Positions 34,216 to 43,193 of a stretch of 64,000 bases of DNA are shown here, one piece after another. Where the stretch lies: NCBI RefSeq assembly GCF_003011965.1, contig NZ_PXWG01000013.1, positions 36,282 through 100,281 of the forward strand. Direction: 5' to 3'. How positions within the stretch are numbered: the stretch's first letter is position 1; the number at the start of each line of letters is the position of its first letter. The DNA is from Streptosporangium nondiastaticum (GTDB taxonomy: Bacteria; Actinomycetota; Actinomycetes; Streptomycetales; Streptomycetaceae). The notes beneath the pieces were generated by a model, which saw only the letters and a program-made list of their open reading frames with translations, ran no database searches and was not told the DNA's origin. The position numbers and the translations under genes are program-made.

Positions 34216-34256
34216 GTGCATCAGGGTGCGTGGGGGTGCATCAGGGTGCATCAGGG
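34216..34256. repeat. Three GTGCATCAGGG repeats before psuG
   Basis: Exact copies at 34216-34226, 34236-34246 and 34246-34256 sit in the 217-bp leader before psuG. Regulatory value unknown; they may be slippage products. Confidence 0.6.
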
Positions 34257-34301
34257 ATCCGGTGAACAGCGCCGTGTTCGGCGCGACGGGAGGGGCCTGC
34301 G

Positions 34302-35264
34302 ATGTCAGAGGTGTCGGGCGAACAGCCGGAGCGGCCGGCGGTGCCGGGCGAACAGCCGCGGTGGCCGGTCGTATCGGACGAGGTGCGGGAGGCGCTGGAG
34401 GACCGCCGGCCGGTGGTCGCCCTGGAGTCGACGATCATCGCTCACGGCCTGCCCCGCCCGCGGAACCTGCAGGTGGCGGAGGAGCTGGAAGCGCTCGTAC
34501 GGGAAGGCGGCGCCGTCCCCGCGACCATCGCGGTGCTGGACGGACGGCCGTGCGTGGGGCTGGACAAGGAGCAACTGGCGCGGGTCGCGGGTGAGGACGG
34601 CATCCGCAAGCTGGGGCACCGGGACCTGGCGCCCGCGGTCGCGGCGGGGGCGAGCGGGGCGACGACCGTGTCCGCGACGGCCTTCCTGGCGGCACGGGCC
34701 GGGATCCGGGTCTTCGCGACGGGCGGCCTGGGCGGCGTCCACCGCGAGTGGGCGCAGACCCAGGACGAGTCGGCGGACCTGCGGCTGCTGGCGCGGGTGC
34801 GGATCGCGGTGGTCTGCGCGGGGGTGAAGTCCGTCCTGGACGTGCCGGCGACCCTGCAGCGCCTGGAGACGCTGGGCGTCGGTGTGGTGGGGTTCCGGAC
34901 GGCGGAGTTCCCCGGCTTCTACCTCAGCGGTTCCGGCGAGCCGGTCGACTGGACGGCCGGGTCCGCGGCGGAGGTGGCCGGCGTGCTGCGCACCCAGGAC
35001 GCCCTCGGCGGCCCGGAGTCGGCCCTGATCGTCGCGAACCCGGTTCCCGTGGCGCAGCAGCTCGACCCGGCCCTGCACGACCGGGTGCTCGCCGAGGCGC
35101 TGGCGGCGTGTGCGCGGGAGGGCGTCACCGGGCAGGCCGTCACCCCCTTCCTCCTCGACCACCTCGTCCGGCACACCGGCGGCGCGTCCCTGGAGGCCAA
35201 CGTGGCCGCGGTGCGGGGCAACGTGCGGCTGGCGGCCGAGATCGCCGTGGCGTACGCCTCATGA
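34302..35264 (+). CDS. psuG: Pseudouridine-5'-phosphate glycosidase
   Basis: The 320-residue enzyme splits pseudouridine 5'-phosphate into uracil and ribose 5-phosphate. It shows the family motifs: ALESTIIAHGLPRPRN with the catalytic Glu, GAVPATIAVLDG, FATGGLGGVHR, CAGVKSVLDVPATLQRLETLG with the Schiff-base Lys, and the conserved end NVRLAAEIAVAY. The first 25 residues contain a short in-frame repeat (PGEQPxxP). ATG 34302 follows GGGAGGGG. It is followed by an overlapping kinase gene. Together they form the pseudouridine breakdown pathway in the cytosol. Confidence 0.95.
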   Translation: MSEVSGEQPERPAVPGEQPRWPVVSDEVREALEDRRPVVALESTIIAHGLPRPRNLQVAEELEALVREGGAVPATIAVLDGRPCVGLDKEQLARVAGEDGIRKLGHRDLAPAVAAGASGATTVSATAFLAARAGIRVFATGGLGGVHREWAQTQDESADLRLLARVRIAVVCAGVKSVLDVPATLQRLETLGVGVVGFRTAEFPGFYLSGSGEPVDWTAGSAAEVAGVLRTQDALGGPESALIVANPVPVAQQLDPALHDRVLAEALAACAREGVTGQAVTPFLLDHLVRHTGGASLEANVAAVRGNVRLAAEIAVAYAS

Positions 35265-36190
35265 CGGGCGCCGCCCCCGGGACGGGCGTCCGGGCCGGGG
35301 CGCTGCTCGTCGTCGGTGACGTGGTGACCGACGTCGTCGCCCGTCACCGCACGCCCCTCGCCCCCGCGACCGACACGGCGGCCGCCATCGCCGTCCTCCC
35401 CGGCGGCGCGGGCGCCAACGTGGCCTGCTGGGCGGCCCGTTCCGGCACCCGGGACGTCCGTCTCCTGGCCCGGGTGGGCGCGGACGCGGCGGACGGGCAC
35501 GAGCGCGCGCTGCGTGCCGCCGGCGTCCGGCCGCATCTGGTCGTCGATCCCGAGGTCCCCACCGGTACGGTCGTCTGCCTGGTCGGCGCGGACGGCGAGC
35601 GGACGTTCCTCACCGACAGCGGAGCCGTCGTACGGCTGTCGCCCGCTGACTGGAGTGACGGCCTTCTCGCCGGAGCGGGTCACCTGCACCTCTCCGGCTA
35701 CCTCTTCTTCGCCGAGCCGAGCCGCAGCGCCGCCCGGACCGCGATGGACGCCGCCCGCGCCCGCTCCGTGCCCGTCAGCGTCGACCCGGCCTCGGCCGGC
35801 TTCATCGCCCAGATGGGAGTGAACCGCTTCCTGGAGGCCGTCGCGGGAGCGGACGTCCTGCTGCCCAACCACGATGAAGCAGCGCTCCTCACCGGCCTGC
35901 CCGACCCGGCCGACGCGACGGCCAAGCTGAGCCGGCAGTTCCCGCTCGTGGTCGCCACACAGGGCGCGCGGGGCGCGCTGGTCGCCGCCTCCGGCGTCAT
36001 CACCGCCCGGGTGCCGGGAGAGCCGGCCGCCGCCGTGGACACCACGGGCGCGGGCGACGCCTTCACCGGAGCCTTCCTCGCCGCCCGGCTGGAGGGCCAC
36101 GACCCGGCGGCGGCGGCGCTGCGAGGCTGCCGGGCGGGCGCGGAAGCGGTCACACGTCCGGGCGCCCGCCCGGCAGGCGAGGGCGGCTGA
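35261..36190 (+). CDS. psuK: PfkB-family kinase, probable pseudouridine kinase
   Basis: The 309-residue sugar/nucleoside kinase has the N-terminal PfkB signature VLPGGAGANVACWAARSG and the C-terminal one VDTTGAGDAFTGAFLAARL with the catalytic Asp. It starts with an ATG overlapping the psuG stop (ATGA). Co-translation with psuG makes pseudouridine the likely substrate, giving the 5'-phosphate that PsuG then cleaves. Sequence alone does not exclude another nucleoside or sugar. Cytosolic. Confidence 0.85.
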   Translation: MTGAAPGTGVRAGALLVVGDVVTDVVARHRTPLAPATDTAAAIAVLPGGAGANVACWAARSGTRDVRLLARVGADAADGHERALRAAGVRPHLVVDPEVPTGTVVCLVGADGERTFLTDSGAVVRLSPADWSDGLLAGAGHLHLSGYLFFAEPSRSAARTAMDAARARSVPVSVDPASAGFIAQMGVNRFLEAVAGADVLLPNHDEAALLTGLPDPADATAKLSRQFPLVVATQGARGALVAASGVITARVPGEPAAAVDTTGAGDAFTGAFLAARLEGHDPAAAALRGCRAGAEAVTRPGARPAGEGG

Positions 36191-36250
36191 TGGCGGCGGC
36201 TGGTCGTGACGGCTCGGGCGCGTCCGGCGCGTCCCTCTCGGTCCTCCGGC

Positions 36251-36775
36251 TCAGTCCTCCGGTGACACGCCGAGGTCGCGGCGCATGGCGATCCTCATGG
36301 CCCGGAGCGCCTCCCAGGTCTCGTGCTGGGCCCGGGAGGCGCTCTCCATCGTCTCGCCCGGCCCGGGTACGCCTCGTTCGAGACGTTTGACCTGGCCGTA
36401 CACCCGGTTCAGGGCCTGGTTGACGGCGCTCGCCCGTTCGAGCACGGTGGAAGGTGCGATCATCTGCGCCTCGGAATACCGGTCACGGTGAGCGCTCTTC
36501 GCCGCGTCGAGCGCGACCCTGTCGGCGTCCTCCACTCCTCGTTCCCGCATGAGGCGCAGGTGGTGGTTGAGCGCCGTGGTGAACTGCCGGGCGTCCCGGT
36601 TGAGCTCCACGTAACACGTACGCCGGAGGGCGCGGTTCTCGCGCGCGTCCTCATGGGCGCGGACGAGGTCTATCTCGCGGCGCTTCGCGCGTTCGGAGCC
36701 GCGCTGGGTGAGCAGCGCGGCGCCCAGGGTTCCCGCGACACCGGTCACCGCGATGACCACCGCACTGGGATCCAA
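36251..36775 (-). CDS. Membrane-anchored coiled-coil protein of unknown function
   Basis: The 174-residue protein has one N-terminal hydrophobic helix (VVIAVTGVAGTLGAALL) and then a charged helical body with coiled-coil character (REIDLVRAHEDARENRALRR, VLERASAVNQALNRVYGQVKRLE). No enzyme motif is visible. The start is TTG 36775 behind GAAGGGA; GTG 36760 is an alternative. Single gene convergent with psuK. Similar proteins are frequent in actinobacteria without known role. Confidence 0.65.
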   Translation of the reverse strand: MDPSAVVIAVTGVAGTLGAALLTQRGSERAKRREIDLVRAHEDARENRALRRTCYVELNRDARQFTTALNHHLRLMRERGVEDADRVALDAAKSAHRDRYSEAQMIAPSTVLERASAVNQALNRVYGQVKRLERGVPGPGETMESASRAQHETWEALRAMRIAMRRDLGVSPED

Positions 36776-36841
36776 CCGTCCGTCCCTTCTTCTTCCGGGC
36801 TGCCAAGCTCCCCGGACTGCCGTACCGGCCGTGGCTGAAAG

Positions 36842-37849
36842 TCAGTTGCCGTCCGGGAGAGGCGTTCCTGCGGGGAGGAGCCCTTCCGCCAGCAGGTCCT
36901 GCCACAGCGCGCCGGGGACCGGCCGGTGGGACTGGTCGACCGCGTCGGCGACCTCGCGGGCGTTCCGCAGGCCTATCAGTACCCCGGCGACCGCCGGGTG
37001 CCCCAGCGGGAACCGGGCGGCCGCCGCCCGCAGGGGCACGCCGTGGCGTTCGCAGGTTTCCTGCAGGCGCAGGGCCCGTGCGAGCAGGCCGGGTGGCGCG
37101 GCGGCGTAGTCGTAGGTCGCGCCGGGGCCGGGGGCGGCCAGCAGGCCCGAGTTGAAGACCCCGGCGGCCACGACCGGGACGCCGCGCCGCGCCGCCTCGG
37201 GCAGCAGGTCGGACAGGGCGCTCTGGTCGAGGAGGGTGTAGCGGCCGGCGAGCAGGACGACGTCCACGTCCGTGTCCCGTACGAAGCGGGCCGGCATCGC
37301 CGACTGGTTCATGCCGATCCCGATGGCCTTGACCACGCCCTCGGCCCGCAGGCGTTCGAGGGCGGGGTAGGCGTGGCGGAGGGCGTCGTTCTCGTGTTCG
37401 TCCGGGTCGTGGAGGTGGACGACGTCCACGTGGTCCAGGCCGAGCCGCTCCAGGCTGGCGTCCAGGCTGCGCCGTACGCCGTCGGCGCTGAAGTCCCAGA
37501 GCCTGCGGTGGGTGGCGGGCACCGCGAACTCGCCGGCGGGGTCCCCCGCGGACGCGGCAGGCACGGGCTCCAGGAGCCGCCCGACCTTGGTGGAGACGGT
37601 GAACTGCCCGCGCGGCCGCCCCCGCAGTGCCGCGCCCAGGCGGCGTTCGGACAGCCCGAGCCCGTAGTGCGGTGCGGTGTCGAAGGAGCGGATGCCCGCC
37701 TCCCACGCCGCGCCGACCGCCTCGGCGGCGTCCTCGTCGGACACGGCGGTGAAGAGGTTCCCTATCGCGGCGGCCCCGAAGGCGAGCCGGGTGGTCCATG
37801 CCCGGCTGCGGCCCAGCGGCACCCGCTCGCCCAGCGGCGCCCGTTCCAC
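36842..37849 (-). CDS. Aldo/keto reductase (D-threo-aldose 1-dehydrogenase-like)
   Basis: The 335-residue TIM-barrel enzyme has the catalytic Asp and Tyr in SFDTAPHYGLGLSERRLG, Lys in VSTKVGRLL and His in DVVHLHDPDEH. This ordering matches the sugar-oxidising branch (fucose/aldose 1-dehydrogenase) of the family. ALIGLRNxREV-like VLIGLRNAREVADAV near the end contacts the nicotinamide nucleotide. GTG 37849 is taken as start; GTG 37819 would also fit. It follows the MscS gene by 13 bases on the same strand, so cotranscription is likely though functionally unclear. Confidence 0.85.
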   Translation of the reverse strand: MERAPLGERVPLGRSRAWTTRLAFGAAAIGNLFTAVSDEDAAEAVGAAWEAGIRSFDTAPHYGLGLSERRLGAALRGRPRGQFTVSTKVGRLLEPVPAASAGDPAGEFAVPATHRRLWDFSADGVRRSLDASLERLGLDHVDVVHLHDPDEHENDALRHAYPALERLRAEGVVKAIGIGMNQSAMPARFVRDTDVDVVLLAGRYTLLDQSALSDLLPEAARRGVPVVAAGVFNSGLLAAPGPGATYDYAAAPPGLLARALRLQETCERHGVPLRAAAARFPLGHPAVAGVLIGLRNAREVADAVDQSHRPVPGALWQDLLAEGLLPAGTPLPDGN

Positions 37850-37862
37850 GGCGGCGGCCCGC

Positions 37863-38942
37863 TCAGCCCGCGGCGTCGAGGGATTCGCGGGGGTGGGGGA
37901 TCACGGCTTCCGCGCCCGCCTGCTGCAGGGAGACGGTCCGTGCGGGGGCGGGGATCCGGATGCCCTCCTCGCGGTACCGCTGGTGCAGGCGCTTTATAAA
38001 TTCGTGCTTGATGCGGTATTTGTCGCTGTATTCACCGACTCCGAGGATCACCGTGAAGCCGATGCGGGAGTCGCCGAAGGTGTGGAAGCGGACGGCGGGC
38101 TCGTGGTCGGGGACGGCGCCGGTGATGTCCTTCATCACGTGCTCGACGACCTCGTTGGTGACCCGCTCGACGTGTTCCAGGTCGCTGTCGTAGGCGACGC
38201 CCACCTGCACCGTGACGGACAGCTTCTGCTCGGGCCGGCTGAAGTTGGTCATGTTCGTGCCGGCGAGCTTGGCGTTCGGGATGATGACGAGGTTGTTGTT
38301 GAGCTGCTCCACCACGGTGATCCGCCAGTTGATGTCGCGGACGTAGCCCTCCTCGCCGCTGCTGAGCCGTATGTAGTCACCGGGCTGGACCGTCTTCGAG
38401 ACGAGGATGTGGACGCCCGCGAAGAGGTTGGCCAGCGTGTCCTTCAGGGCGAGGGCGATCGCGAGACCGCCCACGCCGAGGGCGGTGAGCAGCGGGGCGA
38501 TGGATATGCCGAGGGTTTCCAGGATGATGAGGAAGCCCATCGCCAGGATCGCGATGCGGGTGATGTTGACGAATATCGTGGCCGACGCGGCCACGCCGGA
38601 CCGCGACTGCGCGACGGACCGCACGAGGCCGCTGATCACCCGGGCCGCGGTGAACGACGCGGTCAGCATGACGAAGGCGATGAGCGTCTGGTTGACGACG
38701 TGTCCGACCTGGCTGGTCAGCGGGAGAGCCGCCGCCGCGGACGCCACGCCGCCCGCCACCGCGGCCCAGGGGGCGACGGTGCGCAGGACGTCGACGATGA
38801 TGTCGTCGCCCTCCCACGCGGTCCGGGCCGCCTGCTTGCCGAGCCAGCGCAGGAGCACGCGCAGCAGGAGGGCGACGGCCACGCCGGCGGCCACCGCGAT
38901 GCCGGCGACGATGGCGTCGTGCAGGGTGAGGTCGCGGTTCAT
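37863..38942 (-). CDS. MscS-family mechanosensitive ion channel
   Basis: The 359-residue protein has about four N-terminal membrane helices, the pore-lining helix (APLLTALGVGGLAIALALKD) and the beta domain with the conserved VQPGDYIRL and NWRITVVEQLNNNLVIIPN. A C-terminal alpha/beta vestibule follows. Members open under membrane tension and release solutes in hypo-osmotic shock. ATG 38942 follows AGGGGG. A long in-frame upstream extension lacks a ribosome site and is rejected. First gene of a possible pair with the aldo/keto reductase. Confidence 0.92.
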   Translation of the reverse strand: MNRDLTLHDAIVAGIAVAAGVAVALLLRVLLRWLGKQAARTAWEGDDIIVDVLRTVAPWAAVAGGVASAAAALPLTSQVGHVVNQTLIAFVMLTASFTAARVISGLVRSVAQSRSGVAASATIFVNITRIAILAMGFLIILETLGISIAPLLTALGVGGLAIALALKDTLANLFAGVHILVSKTVQPGDYIRLSSGEEGYVRDINWRITVVEQLNNNLVIIPNAKLAGTNMTNFSRPEQKLSVTVQVGVAYDSDLEHVERVTNEVVEHVMKDITGAVPDHEPAVRFHTFGDSRIGFTVILGVGEYSDKYRIKHEFIKRLHQRYREEGIRIPAPARTVSLQQAGAEAVIPHPRESLDAAG

Positions 38943-39315
38943 CGGTGTCCCCCTGCCGTTGCGGAGAACGGAGCGACGGCGTCGCAGGCTGCCGGCGGCC
39001 CGGCGTAGTGGTTCGTCACCTTGTACCTGTCTGTCCTGACGGATCGTGAGTGCGGGCGAGGGCCACGGAAGTGGATCATCGCGAGACGACATCCTGCACC
39101 ACGTCCGTTTCAGCCCTGCACGCCCGGGTGGCGATCGACCGCCGCCGGCCGGACACGCGGTGACCACCTTGCCGGACGGCCGGCCTCTGTCAATGACACC
39201 TCATCATCCGGGGGCTCACGGGGGCCTTATAGTGACGCGCGACGGAATGACGTGATCATGATGCGTAACGGGGCACGATGACTTGGTCCGCGATCGGCCG
39301 CGACGGAGACGCCCG
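38943..39315. other. Divergent control region
   Basis: These 373 bases separate the MscS gene (leftward) from a lipoprotein gene (rightward). They contain an 11-bp palindrome TGTCAATGACA at 39188-39198 and a likely -10 element TATAGT at 39228-39233 for the lipoprotein gene. No gene is supported here. Confidence 0.45.
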
Positions 39316-39855
39316 GTGAAGGGGTCGCGGCGGTGGGAGCGGTGCGCCGCTCTGGCCGGTGGCGCGGCCGTGCTGGCGGGGCTGGTGGCGGGGTGCGGCG
39401 GGGCGGGGGCGCAGGACGGCACGCGGGACGCGCCCAGGTCTCCGGGCCGGCAGATGCCGCCGTACTGGCTCGACGATGCCGCACCGCCGGCGGTCGCCCG
39501 GCAGTTGCATGTGACGGTTCCGGCCACGGCGACCGAGGTCAAGGCCGCGCACCAGAAGGGGTTCCAGGACGACGGGCTGCTCCTGGCCTTCGTCCTGCCC
39601 AGCAGTGAGGTCGCCGGCTTCGTCGCGCGGCTGGCCCCGGAACGGCCCCTGCGGACGCGACAGGAGCCGGTCGCCGGCGCGGTGAAGCCGGCGACGCCGT
39701 TCGCGCATCTGGGGCTGCCGGAGCCGGAGTCCCTGCCCGGCGTCCGCGAGGGCCAGGTGTGCGCCCCGTGCCGGGGCGACCTGAACTTCCTCCAGGTTGG
39801 GGTGGCGCGGGCCGGCGAGGGCACCGCACGCGTCTACCTCCGCGGCAGCGACTGA
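39316..39855 (+). CDS. Putative lipoprotein
   Basis: From GTG 39316 the 179-residue protein has a positively charged start, a hydrophobic run (CAALAGGAAVLAGLVAGC) with lipobox LVAGC, and a polar mature part. The mature part contains a Cys pair (VCAPCRGD) and the C-terminal FLQVGVARAGEGTARVYLRG. GGAG lies about seven bases before the GTG. No known domain. It presumably sits on the outer face of the membrane. Confidence 0.75.
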   Translation: MKGSRRWERCAALAGGAAVLAGLVAGCGGAGAQDGTRDAPRSPGRQMPPYWLDDAAPPAVARQLHVTVPATATEVKAAHQKGFQDDGLLLAFVLPSSEVAGFVARLAPERPLRTRQEPVAGAVKPATPFAHLGLPEPESLPGVREGQVCAPCRGDLNFLQVGVARAGEGTARVYLRGSD

Positions 39856-39877
39856 GGATCCGGCGAGGCGCCGCCCG

Positions 39878-40546
39878 TTACGTCGCCGGCGCGGCGCTCT
39901 CCATCACCTTGTCCAGTTCCCGGCTCTCCGCCGTACCGCCCGGCTGTGCCACGCCGAGGAGGAACGCCGAGCGGCTGTCGTCCACGGCGATCAGGGTCAG
40001 GCGGAGGTGTCCCGGGGTGCCCGTGCCGGGCTTGCCGGGGCTCACCTTCAGCGCCACCGTGTGCGCGGGGCGGCCGCCGACCGTCGTCGGCCGGGACTCC
40101 TCCGGTTCGGAACTCCCGTCCGGATAGAAGAACTCCGCGTTCGAGCGAGCCGCCCGCTCCGCCTGCCGTTGCAGGCCGGACTGCGGGACCGCGCCGGCGC
40201 GGCCGGCGAGGACGGTGCTGCCGCCGCCCTCGCCGTCGGCGTGCCGCTTGGTGACCGAAGAGGTGAAGGCGTTGATCAGCTTCAGCTGCGCATCGTGCTC
40301 CCATCCCTCGGGTATCGCGTAGGAGAGCCCGGCGGCGGTGTCCGTGACACGGGGCCGGCCGGCGAACGGCGCCGTGTCCTCGTCGCGCGTCAGCCACCAC
40401 CCGGCGGCGACCCCGGCCACCGCCAGGACCAGGGCCGCCACGGCACCCACGAGCACCGTCCGGCGGCGCCCCGGCCGCCCGGACGGGGAAGAGGGCGGGA
40501 CCGGGGGCACGGGCGGAACGGCGAGGGGAGGGTGAGGCGTCGTCAT
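39878..40546 (-). CDS. Single-pass membrane protein with extracytoplasmic domain
   Basis: The 222-residue protein starts with a Pro/Ser-rich cytosolic tail that often occurs in Streptomyces membrane proteins. One membrane helix follows (TVLVGAVAALVLAVAGVAAG), then an outside domain with GLSYAIPEGW, ARSNAEFFYPDG and LTLIAVDDSRSAFLLGVAQP. That arrangement recalls small beta-sheet domains used in envelope proteins. ATG 40546 is chosen; an earlier in-frame start adds only more Pro-rich sequence. No catalytic motif. Function unknown. Confidence 0.7.
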   Translation of the reverse strand: MTTPHPPLAVPPVPPVPPSSPSGRPGRRRTVLVGAVAALVLAVAGVAAGWWLTRDEDTAPFAGRPRVTDTAAGLSYAIPEGWEHDAQLKLINAFTSSVTKRHADGEGGGSTVLAGRAGAVPQSGLQRQAERAARSNAEFFYPDGSSEPEESRPTTVGGRPAHTVALKVSPGKPGTGTPGHLRLTLIAVDDSRSAFLLGVAQPGGTAESRELDKVMESAAPAT

Positions 40547-40577
40547 GGCCCCGAGTATCCGCGATGCGCGTGGGACC

Positions 40578-40672
40578 TGACTGAGCACACGTACTCAGTC
40601 ACGTACTCACGTACGTACACGCGTTCGCGTACGTGTGGGCGTACGCGTGGCGTACGTGCAGGTGCACGTGAC
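40578..40672. repeat. CGTA-rich palindromic tract
   Basis: TGACTGAG (40578-40585) and CTCAGTCA (40594-40601) form a perfect eight-base inverted repeat. The following 70 bases hold at least seven CGTA words in nested palindromes (CACGTACGTACACGCG, CGCGTACGTGTG, GGCGTACGTGC). It lies between two leftward genes, after a secreted protein gene's stop and before the membrane-protein start. A terminator-like or protein-binding function is possible. Confidence 0.6.
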
Positions 40673-40684
40673 CGCCGGCCGGGG

Positions 40685-41224
40685 TCAGTTGTTCCAGGGG
40701 TTGGCCGGCTGGTCGTTGATGGCCGTCCAGAAGCGGGTGCCGGCGGGGACGTCGCCGTAGGCCCAGAAGCTCCAGCCTCCCGAGCTCTCCAGGTCGGGAC
40801 CGTATCTGCCGTCGTGGAACTCGGCCATGCGCCAGCCCGTGCCGAAGGTGTTCGCGCAGACGCCGTCGGCGGCCGCGCGGCTGGTCAGGCGGGTGCCGCG
40901 GAGCGGGTTGGTGGCCGCGACCTCACCTCGGGCCCAGCCCGCGTAGAAGCCGGGGGTGATGCCGGCGGGGGCGAGCCTGCCGTCGATCCTGAGGCAGAGC
41001 ACGGGCAGGGCCGTGGTCGTGGCGGTGTCGCCCTGGTACGGGTTGCTCAGGGGGCCGCCGCCGACCTGGACGGTTCCACTGGGGCCGTCCGCCATCAGGG
41101 TCCAGGTCATGGCCTTGCCGCCGGAGTCGGCGGCGGGCGCGGCGGCCGCGGCGGGAGTCACGAGGCCTCCCGCCGCGGCCAGCGCCGCAGCACCGAGAGC
41201 GAGGACCGTCTTCACCGAACGCAT
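40685..41224 (-). CDS. Secreted protein of unknown function
   Basis: The 179-residue protein has a Sec signal peptide (VKTVLALGAAALAAAGGLVTPAAA) and a mature domain. A central Cys pair (VLCLRID and GVCANTF) probably forms a disulphide, and the aromatic C-terminus FGTGWRMAEFHDGRYG... WSFWAYGDVP is notable. That end resembles conserved uncharacterised actinobacterial secreted proteins. GAGGAGA precedes ATG 41224. No enzyme motif found. Confidence 0.75.
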   Translation of the reverse strand: MRSVKTVLALGAAALAAAGGLVTPAAAAAPAADSGGKAMTWTLMADGPSGTVQVGGGPLSNPYQGDTATTTALPVLCLRIDGRLAPAGITPGFYAGWARGEVAATNPLRGTRLTSRAAADGVCANTFGTGWRMAEFHDGRYGPDLESSGGWSFWAYGDVPAGTRFWTAINDQPANPWNN

Positions 41225-41409
41225 GGCTTCTCCTCACAGGTGTGACATGAGATGCAAGGCGTGACGGTGCGGATTCTCCACGCTCTTCACAGGACCTCCA
41301 AGGCGGAAAACCGGTCACCCAACACCGACTGCGGCCACCGCCACCGCCACCACCACCGGAATCGGGAACCGGCGTCCGCCCTCCGGCAGCGGCACGGTTC
41401 CGGCCCGTA

Positions 41410-42396
41410 TCAGCCGAAGCGTTCGACGAGCTTCGCGAAGGAGTCGAGGGCGGGCTTGGGCGCGTAGTCGTCGGTCATGAGCCCGAACCGGTGGAACAGC
41501 CCGGGGTTCGCGCTGTCGGCGTCGCGCAGGGCGAAGTGCGTGTAGCCGCTCAGCCGGAGCGGGCCGGCGTGGGCAGCGACGGCACCGACCACGGTCTCCA
41601 CGACCTCGGCCTGCCGGTCGACAGACCTGCCGGGGCCCGTGGGCCAGCCGTGCTCGGTGATGTGCAAGGGCAGGTGACCGAGTCCGGCGGGGTCCAGAAC
41701 GGTGTGGCGGTGGTGGTGCAGCAGTCCCTCGACGGCGCCCGGCAGGTCGGGCGCGGCGACGGGCTGGAAGACGTCGGGGAAGAAGTCCAGGCCCACGTAG
41801 TCCAGGTCGGCGAGGAAGGCGTCCCCTGCCCGGCCGGTCAGGTCGGCGACGAAGGATGCGGCCGGACCGAAGAGCGGCGTGGTGTTGAAGCCGACCCGCA
41901 GATGGGTGTGCCCGAGTGCGCGTGCGTGCTCCTTGGCCGCGGTCACGCCCCGGACGATCGCCTCGCACACGTCCGGGTAGGCGCCGTCCAGGGTGGGCAT
42001 CGACGTGACGTTCGGCTCCTCCGTCACTTGCAGCGTGCTCGTGACGTGCCCGTACTGCTCGACCAGTTCGCGGAGGAACGCGCAGTAGCCCTCGACGTCG
42101 CCGGAGGCGGACTGGTACTGGGCGACGAGATCCAGGCTGCGGCCCCGCACCGCGTACTGGGCAGCGGCGGCGGGCGTGGACGTGGCGTGGGGCAGGCCGC
42201 GCGCGGTGGTGTCGTCGAAGCCGGCGTAGGCGCGTACGAGGAAGGGGCGGCCGGGCCTCCCCTGGAGCACGTCGAGTGCGGCCGTGATGCGGGACGGGTC
42301 GTCGGGCGGGCCGGCGGCCAGGCCTCCGGCGTCGTCGCCGGCGACGCTTCCCGGGTATATCCCGAAGAGCATGGCGTCATGAGCTGTCGGCGTCAT
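41410..42396 (-). CDS. Clan GH-A glycoside-hydrolase-like protein
   Basis: The 328-residue protein reads as a TIM barrel with the two acid positions of clan GH-A: acid/base Glu in LQVTEEPNVTS after strand 4 and nucleophile Glu in HITEHGWPTG after strand 7. There is no signal peptide, so the enzyme would be intracellular, which is unusual for polysaccharide hydrolases. Substrate is unknown; beta-glycosidic oligosaccharides are plausible. ATG 42396 follows GAGAGGAACC. It is downstream of padR on the same strand and may be its target. Confidence 0.75.
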   Translation of the reverse strand: MTPTAHDAMLFGIYPGSVAGDDAGGLAAGPPDDPSRITAALDVLQGRPGRPFLVRAYAGFDDTTARGLPHATSTPAAAAQYAVRGRSLDLVAQYQSASGDVEGYCAFLRELVEQYGHVTSTLQVTEEPNVTSMPTLDGAYPDVCEAIVRGVTAAKEHARALGHTHLRVGFNTTPLFGPAASFVADLTGRAGDAFLADLDYVGLDFFPDVFQPVAAPDLPGAVEGLLHHHRHTVLDPAGLGHLPLHITEHGWPTGPGRSVDRQAEVVETVVGAVAAHAGPLRLSGYTHFALRDADSANPGLFHRFGLMTDDYAPKPALDSFAKLVERFG

Positions 42397-42471
42397 GGGG
42401 GCGGTTCCTCTCAGCTGTCAGGTCAGGCGGAGGGACGAATCGGGGGCGGGCGAGTCAGGGAGTGGGCCGGG

Positions 42472-43044
42472 TCAGGGAGTGGGCCAGGTGAGTGCGCCGG
42501 TACGGATGTCGTCGACGACCGAGTCGATCCATGCCGTTTCGGCGCGCGCGAGGCACAGCGCGTACTCGGCTTCGATGACGAACAGGCGGGGCGCACCGGC
42601 CGCCCGTGCGGAGGCCAGGCGCTCCTCGTCGGCCGCCGTGCGCTCCCGCAGCCGCTGCGCCCGCTCGGTGAGGGCTTCGACGGCGCCGTCCGGTCCGAGA
42701 GCGCCGAGGTAGGTGACGGCGCCGAAGAACCGGGTGAACTCCCGCTCGGGATTGCGGATCTCGGAGTCCAGCCGCCGTACGAGCTCTTCGCGTCCCGCGT
42801 CCGTGAGCGCGTAGACGGTCCTCTCGGGTCGGTTTCCCGCACGTTGCTGCCCCTGAACGGCGACCCAGCCCGCCTCGTTGAGTGCGGCGACGGTGTTGTA
42901 GAGCGTGCCCCGGGTGATGGCGGCCGCGTGGCTGTCGCTGCGTTGCCGCAGCTCGGCGAGCATCTGGTACGGGTGCGAGGCCTGTTCCAGCAGGAGGCCG
43001 AGCACCGCCGGCACGAGGGGGTTGTCCAGAGTGCGTCGTGGCAT
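42472..43044 (-). CDS. PadR-family transcriptional regulator
   Basis: The 190-residue regulator has an N-terminal winged helix (LVPAVLGLLLEQASHPYQML ... ITRGTLYNTVAALNEAGWV) with the RGTLYNTV recognition helix typical of PadR, then a wing, then a helical dimerisation domain. An inverted repeat AGTCTA-AA-TAGACT lies 14 bases before its ATG, in the promoter, so it is probably autorepressed. The glycoside-hydrolase-like gene follows 75 bases downstream and may share control. Ligand unknown. Confidence 0.88.
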   Translation of the reverse strand: MPRRTLDNPLVPAVLGLLLEQASHPYQMLAELRQRSDSHAAAITRGTLYNTVAALNEAGWVAVQGQQRAGNRPERTVYALTDAGREELVRRLDSEIRNPEREFTRFFGAVTYLGALGPDGAVEALTERAQRLRERTAADEERLASARAAGAPRLFVIEAEYALCLARAETAWIDSVVDDIRTGALTWPTP

Positions 43045-43058
43045 GGTCGAACCCTAAC

Positions 43059-43072
43059 AGTCTAAATAGACT
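43059..43072. promoter_or_regulatory. PadR operator candidate
   Basis: AGTCTA-AA-TAGACT, with six-base perfect arms in an A+T-rich patch, begins 14 bases before the padR ATG. Its position is ideal for repression of padR itself. Confidence 0.6.
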
Positions 43073-43088
43073 ATATGGCGTACACGAA

Positions 43089-43126
43089 GGGCGGTGGCGC
43101 CCCGGAGGTCCGGGGTGCCACCGCCC
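43089..43126 (-). terminator. Terminator after the transglycosylase gene
   Basis: GGGCGGTGGCGCCCCGG pairs with CCGGGGTGCCACCGCCC over 17 positions with one G-T wobble around the loop AGGT. It lies 68 bases past the leftward stop at 43194. Confidence 0.8.
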
Positions 43127-43193
43127 TGGCGATGGTGGTGCGTGACGTCTATGCGTGACGTCTATCCGTGACGCCTGCCGCGGGTGCTGCGGA

